Assembly (NCBI GenBank): GCA_018816605.1
Contig: JAHIVS010000637.1
Location: 1 to 6,785 of the forward strand
Reading direction: 5' to 3'
Length of the DNA stretch: 6,785 nucleotides
DNA from: Pseudomonadota bacterium
GTDB lineage: Bacteria > Desulfobacterota > Desulfobacteria > Desulfobacterales > Desulfobacteraceae
In this document: positions 1 through 4,268 of the stretch, piece by piece
Position numbering within the stretch: position 1 is the stretch's first letter
Layout: the number at the start of each line of letters is the position of its first letter
Made by a program: the position numbers and the translations under genes
Notes under the pieces: model-generated
Seen by the model: only the letters and a program-made list of their open reading frames with translations
The model's database searches: none
What the model was told of the DNA's origin: nothing

Positions 1-1387
1 CCAGAATCGTGGGGTTGACCCCTTCCAGCTGGGCCATGGGGATAACAATGGGCAGAATCAGGGCGGCCGCCGCCACATTGGCCATGGCATTGGTGACCAG
101 AGCTCCGAAAACACCCACTCCCACAAAAAGAACCAGCCAGCCCTTTCCCTGGATCAGCGGGAAGAACAGGTTGGCAAAATAGTCCGCCGCCCCGGAATAT
201 CCCATGGCAAGTCCCAGGGAAATGCCGCCGCCGAAGATAAAAAGAGCGGTTCCCCATTCCAGGTTATCATTGATATCCCGCCATTTTAACACCTGGAACA
301 ATACAAGGCCTGCCACCCCCAGCATACCGGAAACCGAATAATCAATGCCGTGGATCCCCTTGGTCAGCCAGAGCGCAAAGGCCACACCGATAATGGCAAG
401 GGTTTTTTTCTCAATGGAGGTCAAAGGACCCAGGTCTTCGTCAAAGGTAGGCAGCTTGAAGGCCGGGTCGGGTCGGAACACCATGTACACGACGAGTACC
501 GCAAGGGGAACGGTAACAATGGCCGCGGGCATGGCATACAAGATCCAGTCGAAAAAGGTAATCTCGATTCCGGTGAATTCTTTTAAAAAGGCGGCTGAAA
601 CCATGCAGCGCCCGCCGCCGATCAGAGACCCCATGCCGCCGGCTGAGCAGGCAAAGGGCAGTGACAGCATCATAAATTTTGCCGTATTGGTGTGGGGTTC
701 TATGCCGGCAGCCCGCATCAGGGGCAGCATGGTTACAATTCCGATGGCACAGGCAGCGGCATCGTGCATGAAAGAAGAGGCAAGCCCAAGCCCTATGGCG
801 ATCATAAAGGTAAACCGGGTAACGCTGTTGCCGGCTTTTTTAATGATATAATACCCCAGACGTTTGGTGATGCCTGCCTTGTCCAGGGCAATGGCATAAA
901 TCAGGCAGCACATGATGAAAATCACCACCGGGTGCATATAGGGGGCCCAGGCATTCTTCACATCGGTAATCTGGAGGACAACCAGGGAGACCCCGATCAA
1001 AACCGCTGTTATCTCCAGGGGGATGGGTTCGATAACAAACAAGATGACCAGAACCACCAGAATGGCCAGGAAGCGTTTTGCCTTTGGCGGAAGTCCGTCC
1101 ACATAATCCACCTGGGCAGTCTCCAGACCCATCTCTTGTGCTTTCTGGGCCAGAAATTTGGCACTGGCCTCAGGAGATCCCGGGGTTTTTGCCTTTACAA
1201 CATAAGAGTCCTTCTGCCCCTTTTCATCGGGAACCAGTGTAAAATGCGCTGCCAGATTCTGAACCAGAAGCTGGTCTGTATCGCCTGTGATTTTAAATTT
1301 CGTTCCTTCCGGTCTTGGCAGAAGGAACACAACAAAGCCTACCAATAGTGCAATACAGAGTTTAAATCCATTTGTCTTGTAAAACAT
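1..1387 (-). CDS. SLC13/DASS-family anion permease, C-terminus cut off by the window edge
   Basis: This is probably an inner-membrane, ion-coupled transporter for small anions such as di- or tricarboxylates or sulfate-like ions. The 462 visible codons begin at an ATG with AAGGAG five bases upstream. A first membrane helix (about residues 8-24) ends in LLPRPEG, and the core resumes at PPKAKRFLAILVVLVILF (100-117) with the family-typical EPIPLEITAV (120-129). FFDWILYAMP (278-287) and a second-repeat hairpin, TNAMANVAAAALILP (432-446), also fit DASS proteins. Three things are odd. About 70 hydrophilic residues (29-98) separate the first helix from the core. The first SNT substrate motif is replaced by MHDAAACA (207-214). 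The usual GTPPN-like loop reads GGGRCM (257-262). The gene follows two response regulators with a 40-bp gap and no terminator, so it is probably the last or a late operon gene. Family assignment is firm; the substrate is unknown. Confidence 0.88.
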   Translation of the reverse strand, partial: MFYKTNGFKLCIALLVGFVVFLLPRPEGTKFKITGDTDQLLVQNLAAHFTLVPDEKGQKDSYVVKAKTPGSPEASAKFLAQKAQEMGLETAQVDYVDGLPPKAKRFLAILVVLVILFVIEPIPLEITAVLIGVSLVVLQITDVKNAWAPYMHPVVIFIMCCLIYAIALDKAGITKRLGYYIIKKAGNSVTRFTFMIAIGLGLASSFMHDAAACAIGIVTMLPLMRAAGIEPHTNTAKFMMLSLPFACSAGGMGSLIGGGRCMVSAAFLKEFTGIEITFFDWILYAMPAAIVTVPLAVLVVYMVFRPDPAFKLPTFDEDLGPLTSIEKKTLAIIGVAFALWLTKGIHGIDYSVSGMLGVAGLVLFQVLKWRDINDNLEWGTALFIFGGGISLGLAMGYSGAADYFANLFFPLIQGKGWLVLFVGVGVFGALVTNAMANVAAAALILPIVIPMAQLEGVNPTIL

Positions 1388-1392
1388 ATTTT

Positions 1393-1398
1393 CTCCTT
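1393..1398 (-). promoter_or_regulatory. Ribosome binding site of the permease gene
   Basis: AAGGAG lies five bases before the ATG at 1387. It fixes the permease start at the first hydrophobic helix and shows that translation does not rely on coupling to the receiver gene that ends 40 bp upstream. No promoter or terminator is visible in the 1388-1427 gap. Confidence 0.75.
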
Positions 1399-1427
1399 AA
1401 CAGCCCAACGTGTGTTTTTTTGTTTAA

Positions 1428-1838
1428 TCAGATAGCGGTTAAGCCTTTCTGCTGGTTTGCATATGCTTGATGGATTTTGTCCATGAGTTCCACAAGCTCA
1501 CAGGGTTTGGTCAGGTAGTCAAAGGCACCGAAGGCGATGCCTTCCTTGGCTGCTGTCTGTGATCCGTGTCCGGTTAAAATGATCACCGGAAGGTCGGGAA
1601 TCATTCGCTTGATTACCTTTAAAACCTCAATTCCGTCCATGTCTTCCATCTTCAAGTCCAGGACCACCACATCAAAATCATTTTTCCGCAGAATCTGTAT
1701 GGCCTCGGTGCCGCTCAATGCCTTTGTTGCATTGATAAATCGCCTGGACAGTCTGTTGGACAGAACATTTAGATATCCTTTTTCATCATCCACCAACAAA
1801 ACGTTCAATACTTTTGTGTCCTTTGTGTTTCCACCCAT
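1428..1838 (-). CDS. Receiver-only response regulator (second of a pair)
   Basis: This is a 136-residue cytoplasmic protein made of one CheY-like receiver domain and nothing else. The acidic pair is D17-D18, the phosphoacceptor is D61 in VVVLDLKM, the switch threonine is T89 in ILTGHG, and the conserved lysine is K111 in YLTKPC. These residues suggest it is phosphorylatable, presumably by the kinase encoded two genes upstream. The position after the DLKM segment that is normally proline (MPG/MPE) is glutamate here (MEDMDG, 64-69), a mild departure. The last 15-20 residues form a short helix and do not make a DNA-binding or enzymatic domain. The start ATG has GAGG six bases upstream and lies 17 bp after the stop of the first receiver gene. 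It may act as a phosphate sink, a phosphorelay intermediate or a protein-protein switch. Confidence 0.93.
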   Translation of the reverse strand: MGGNTKDTKVLNVLLVDDEKGYLNVLSNRLSRRFINATKALSGTEAIQILRKNDFDVVVLDLKMEDMDGIEVLKVIKRMIPDLPVIILTGHGSQTAAKEGIAFGAFDYLTKPCELVELMDKIHQAYANQQKGLTAI

Positions 1839-1855
1839 GACCTTCCTCTTTATTC

Positions 1856-2287
1856 CTATACCATGCGTTCTGAAATCTCTTTTATCCGGGCCTCGCTAAT
1901 TTTTGCTTCGTGTTCTCTTTTCTTTGATGCAGCACCCTCAACCTTTTTTACCAGCGCATCAAGGTCGCAGGGTTTCATCAGGTAATCAAAGGCACCGATC
2001 TTCATCCCGTCGATGGCGGATTCCACAGTGGCATGGCCTGTCAGCATGATCACCTCCACAAGGGGGAACCTTTTTTTAATTTCTGTCAATGTCTGGATTC
2101 CGTCCATTCCCGGCATTTTTACATCCAGGATGACCACCTCCAGGTTTTTGTTTTTTTCAAGTTCGGCCAGGGCATCGGCTCCGCTGTAAACAGCAGACAC
2201 ATTCAATTCTCTTTTTTCCAGGCGTTTGGTGATTGTATCCAGAAATGCTTTCTCATCATCCACCAGCAATAATTTAATGTTGTTCAT
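1856..2287 (-). CDS. Receiver-only response regulator (first of a pair)
   Basis: This is a 143-residue cytoplasmic CheY-like receiver, complete in its key residues: D10-D11, phosphoacceptor D55 in VILDVKMPGMDG, T83 in MLTGHA and K105 in YLMKPC. The receiver ends near residue 120. It is followed by a charged helical tail of about 20 residues (SKKREHEAKISEARIKEI), which could be a short coiled coil or docking helix but is too short for an output domain. Its ATG is 2 bp past the kinase stop codon, and its Shine-Dalgarno sits inside the last kinase codons, so the two are almost certainly translationally coupled and this is the likeliest direct partner of the kinase. It resembles the second receiver (similar TGH, GAFDYL and KPC segments), which suggests duplication of a kinase-linked receiver gene. 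Confidence 0.94.
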   Translation of the reverse strand: MNNIKLLLVDDEKAFLDTITKRLEKRELNVSAVYSGADALAELEKNKNLEVVILDVKMPGMDGIQTLTEIKKRFPLVEVIMLTGHATVESAIDGMKIGAFDYLMKPCDLDALVKKVEGAASKKREHEAKISEARIKEISERMV

Positions 2288-2289
2288 TC

Positions 2290-4029
2290 TTATTCTCCTT
2301 GTAAATCGGTTACATTCTTGTTTTGAGTTTTTTCACTTATTCCCTCCTGAAAGGGTATCCATATCCGAAATTTGGTCCCCAGACCCACTTGGCTGTGGAC
2401 ATCGATTTTTCCACCCATCTTCTGGATAATACCATAACAAATTGAAAGTCCTAAACCCGTTCCCTTTCCAACGGCCTTGGTGGTAAAAAACGGGTCAAAT
2501 ATCCTTTCAAGGTTATCTTTGGGGATGCCGGGCCCGTTGTCTTCAATTGAAATCACCAGATGGTTTTTTTCCAGATTGCTGATTTTTGTTTCAATTATGA
2601 TGATTCCCCCACTTTTTTCCATGGCATCTATGGCATTGTTCAACAGATTCAGAATCACCTGCTGTAATTCAGAAGGAGAGATCCGGATATAGGGAAGCCC
2701 TTCATTCAGCTTTTCTTCGATAATCACGTTGTTATACCGGGCCATCTGGGCGGTCAGTGAGACAATTTCCCTTATGGCATCGTTAATCTGGACATCATTG
2801 ATCGTGGAATCGGTCTTTCTGGCAAAACTGAGCAGTTTATGGGTAATTTCCTTGCACCGTTTCCCCTGGGTGTTTATCTGGGTAAGGGCCCGCTTGAATT
2901 CATCCAGGTTGGCAGCGCCCTTTAAATCCTCTTCTTCAAGGAGATCCTCTATCCATCCGGCCTCCTCAACCATGATGGCAACCGGGTTGTTGATCTCATG
3001 GGCAATGCCTGCAGCAAGTTCTCCAATGGTGGCCAGCTTACCGCTCTCAACCACCTGTTTGTTCATGACTTCGCTTTTTTTATCGGCACTGGAAATAAGT
3101 CTTACAATATTCCGGGGAAGGGTAAACGCCACCGAGAGAATGGCCCCGCATCCAAGGGCAAAGATACCCAGGGTCAGCAGCTGTGTTTTCCACAGGTCAT
3201 GGAAGGCGTCGCGGATGTCCTGGCGGAACATCATTATCCAGTCAATGTTTTTGAACATTGCGGTTACACTCAAATATTTTTTGCCCGAAGAATCCCGATC
3301 CTGGGCAAAGAGCGTGCTCTCATTTGCATACTCAGCCGGATCCACCGCAGGGAAGGTAATGGAGAGATCCTGGGCCCCGCTGGTTTTGGTTTGCAACTGC
3401 CCTTTGCTGTTGATGATAAAGGCAACACCGGTTTTTCCGATCTGGATACCCTCCACAAGCGAATTGAAGGCACCAAAATTGATGGTGGATCTCAAAATAA
3501 AATAAGACCCATTGGTCTTTATCTTAACGGCAATAATAAAATGGGGGTGCCCCCGCAAACCCACAAACACATCACTGATAAAAAAGGGCTTGTCCTTGGC
3601 CGTGACAAACCACTCAGCAGTTGAATAATCCGCATTCTCAAGCTTGAACGGGCCCTCATAGGCGAACTGGATACCCTTATCGTCCACCAGCCCCAAATCC
3701 GTAAACACATCCCCGTATTCATTGGTCAGCAATTTGAGGTGCTTTTGTAAAAAAGTCTGGGGGGTGAGGGAGGTGCTGTCGTACAGGCGGGCCAGATACT
3801 GGATATTGCCTAATTTTTCCAACAAAAAGGTGTCGATATTCTGGGTATGCTTCTGAACCAGCTCTGAAATATGGGCCTGGATTTTCTCGGTATAGGTCAG
3901 GTGAAATCGATAAAAAAGCACACCTGTTGTCAACACCATGGGAAAAAACGAAACAACCAGTATCAGAACCATTATTTTCCGGGTCAATATCTGATAAAAA
4001 GCCTTTCGTTCTGTTGAGGATTCTTCCAT
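2290..4029 (-). CDS. Membrane sensor histidine kinase with periplasmic Cache-like domain
   Basis: This is a 579-residue inner-membrane kinase that probably senses an extracytoplasmic small molecule and phosphorylates the adjacent receivers. In order, it has a first membrane helix (about 19-40), a roughly 240-residue periplasmic region with double-Cache features ([19 protein letters not shown] near 139-157, then [10 protein letters not shown]), and a second membrane helix (about 284-304). A HisKA dimerisation helix follows, with H344 in AHEINNP, then a HATPase_c domain with an N box (N461-LLNNAID), DNGPG (497-501), FDPFFTTK (511-518) and GKGTGLGLS (521-529). All catalytic motifs look intact. 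The layout recalls DctB-type kinases, but the ligand cannot be read from sequence. I chose the ATG at 4029, with AAGGA nine bases upstream. An in-frame TTG at 4059, with AGGA six bases upstream, would add ten residues. The gene is the first of the kinase-receiver-receiver-permease operon. Confidence 0.94.
   Translation of the reverse strand: MEESSTERKAFYQILTRKIMVLILVVSFFPMVLTTGVLFYRFHLTYTEKIQAHISELVQKHTQNIDTFLLEKLGNIQYLARLYDSTSLTPQTFLQKHLKLLTNEYGDVFTDLGLVDDKGIQFAYEGPFKLENADYSTAEWFVTAKDKPFFISDVFVGLRGHPHFIIAVKIKTNGSYFILRSTINFGAFNSLVEGIQIGKTGVAFIINSKGQLQTKTSGAQDLSITFPAVDPAEYANESTLFAQDRDSSGKKYLSVTAMFKNIDWIMMFRQDIRDAFHDLWKTQLLTLGIFALGCGAILSVAFTLPRNIVRLISSADKKSEVMNKQVVESGKLATIGELAAGIAHEINNPVAIMVEEAGWIEDLLEEEDLKGAANLDEFKRALTQINTQGKRCKEITHKLLSFARKTDSTINDVQINDAIREIVSLTAQMARYNNVIIEEKLNEGLPYIRISPSELQQVILNLLNNAIDAMEKSGGIIIIETKISNLEKNHLVISIEDNGPGIPKDNLERIFDPFFTTKAVGKGTGLGLSICYGIIQKMGGKIDVHSQVGLGTKFRIWIPFQEGISEKTQNKNVTDLQGE
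2295..2300 (-). promoter_or_regulatory. Ribosome binding site of the first receiver, inside the kinase gene end
   Basis: AAGGAG lies seven bases before the ATG at 2287 and overlaps the last sense codons of the kinase, whose TAA stop (2292-2290) falls in the spacer. Ribosomes ending on the kinase can restart directly on the receiver, which supports stoichiometric co-expression. Confidence 0.8.
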
Positions 4030-4078
4030 TCCGCTTTTTCCTTTTTGATTCGGTGTCAATCTACATCCTAAAATGTAC
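4030..4078 (-). promoter_or_regulatory. Kinase leader with two competing start signals and a small dyad
   Basis: Two start options share this leader. The TTG at 4059 has AGGA at 4066-4069. The ATG at 4029 has AAGGA at 4039-4043. The first Shine-Dalgarno lies in the six-base loop of a dyad, TACAT-N6-ATGTA (4062-4077). The stem is weak and AT-rich, so a regulatory role is speculative. The note mainly records why the kinase start is uncertain by 30 bases. Confidence 0.35.
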
Positions 4079-4090
4079 CGAGAAACTTAC

Positions 4091-4106
4091 ATCAAAAAAT
4101 GTGCCA
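4091..4106 (-). promoter_or_regulatory. Candidate sigma-54 promoter of the kinase operon
   Basis: On the minus strand this reads TGGCAC-ATTTT-TTGAT, against the known sigma-54 pattern TGGCAC-N5-TTGCW. The -24 element is perfect and preceded by the favoured pyrimidine, the spacing is exact, and only the C of the -12 GC pair differs (A instead). The predicted RNA start is near 4080, about 20 bases before the TTG and 50 before the ATG of the kinase. Two palindromes sit at about -83 and -133, the usual distance for enhancer-binding activators. The -12 mismatch lowers confidence. Confidence 0.5.
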
Positions 4107-4153
4107 GCCGGAGAAACAAGAACAAACTATCCATAAACGCCTGAAAAAATAAG

Positions 4154-4182
4154 ATTTTACATTGTGTAAAGTTTTTTGACAA
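4154..4182 (-). promoter_or_regulatory. Candidate sigma-70 promoter overlapping the proximal palindrome
   Basis: On the minus strand TTGTCA (4182-4177) is followed by a 17-base spacer and TAAAAT (4159-4154). Each hexamer matches the sigma-70 consensus at five of six positions and the spacing is optimal. RNA would begin near 4147, giving a leader of roughly 90-120 bases before the kinase. The -10 box and part of the spacer lie within the palindrome at 4156-4170, so a protein bound there would block this promoter. It may be an alternative to the sigma-54 site, or both may be used. Confidence 0.45.
4156..4170. promoter_or_regulatory. Operator-like palindrome, proximal copy
   Basis: TTTACA-TTG-TGTAAA is a perfect 6-bp-arm dyad with a three-base centre at 4163. 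It matches the site at 4206-4220, and the two centres are 50 bp apart, close to five helical turns, so both would face the same side of the DNA. That is typical of cooperative binding by a dimeric regulator. The binding protein is not encoded here. Confidence 0.6.
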
Positions 4183-4186
4183 AATG

Positions 4187-4201
4187 GCTGAAACTGTCAG
4201 C
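4187..4201. promoter_or_regulatory. Small dyad between the two palindromes
   Basis: GCTGA-AACTG-TCAGC is a 5-bp-arm dyad centred at 4194, near but not at the midpoint of the two TTTACA-N3-TGTAAA sites. It could be the tip of a larger stem-loop or cruciform, or a separate binding site. On its own it is short enough to be chance. Confidence 0.3.
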
Positions 4202-4205
4202 TTTC

Positions 4206-4220
4206 TTTACACATTGTAAA
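4206..4220. promoter_or_regulatory. Operator-like palindrome, distal copy
   Basis: TTTACA-CAT-TGTAAA is a second perfect 6-bp-arm dyad, centred at 4213. Its three-base centre differs from the proximal copy, and the two copies are arranged as mirror images with one internal mismatch. It lies about 133 bases upstream of the predicted sigma-54 start and about 66 upstream of the sigma-70-like start. Confidence 0.6.
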
Positions 4221-4268
4221 AAAAATCTGACACTTGCAAACAAATCCGGCTATTCCAGCAAACCCGGG

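Larger units (their letters stand above)
4152..4228. repeat. Imperfect inverted repeat spanning the kinase promoter region
   Basis: The arms are 4152-4171 and 4205-4228. The left arm, AGATTTTACATTGTGTAAAG, is mirrored by the right arm except for one base at the centre of the palindrome and four extra A residues in an A-run near its outer end. The 33-base middle contains the GCTGA/TCAGC dyad. The structure could extrude as a cruciform or form a long RNA hairpin if read through from the upstream gene. The repeated internal palindromes argue more for paired protein sites. Confidence 0.6.
4060..4268. other. Intergenic control region between the PHP-like gene and the kinase operon
   Basis: This 209-bp AT-rich stretch is the only sizeable non-coding region in the window. 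It holds the inverted repeat, two operator-like palindromes and two promoter candidates described separately. I see no convincing short gene in it. No GC-rich hairpin followed by a T-run is present after the upstream gene's stop codon, so termination there may be Rho-dependent or may use the long AT-rich inverted repeat. Confidence 0.6.

Noticed and set aside
692..1348. A 218-codon open frame on the plus strand.
   Set aside because: It lies entirely antisense to the permease, its translation is rich in His, Gln, Asn and Gly with no domain character, and the minus-strand frame shows clear family motifs.
1402..1411. The 10-mer AGCCCAACGT recurs at 4271-4280.
   Set aside because: Many repeated 10-mers are expected by chance in a window of this size, and the two copies have no shared flanking sequence.
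2300..2314. TGTAA-N5-TTACA dyad just upstream of the first receiver gene, resembling the promoter palindromes.
   Set aside because: It lies within the last kinase codons, has five-base arms with a different spacing and reversed half-site order, and no promoter is visible beside it. A match this short is expected by chance.
2729..3505. A 258-codon open frame on the plus strand.
   Set aside because: It is antisense to the kinase, whose frame carries the HisKA and periplasmic sensor regions. The plus-strand product is Ser/Arg-rich and has no recognisable motif.
4054..4059. TTGACA on the minus strand as a -35 box for an internal promoter.
   Set aside because: No -10-like hexamer occurs 16-18 bases downstream, where the sequence is purine-rich ribosome-binding sequence. 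The same bases form the alternative TTG start.
4152..4228. The long inverted repeat as an intrinsic terminator of the upstream gene.
   Set aside because: The stem is AT-rich with a 33-base middle and contains perfect operator-like palindromes. The T-rich run after it is interrupted. Read-through termination is possible but not supported over a binding-site role.
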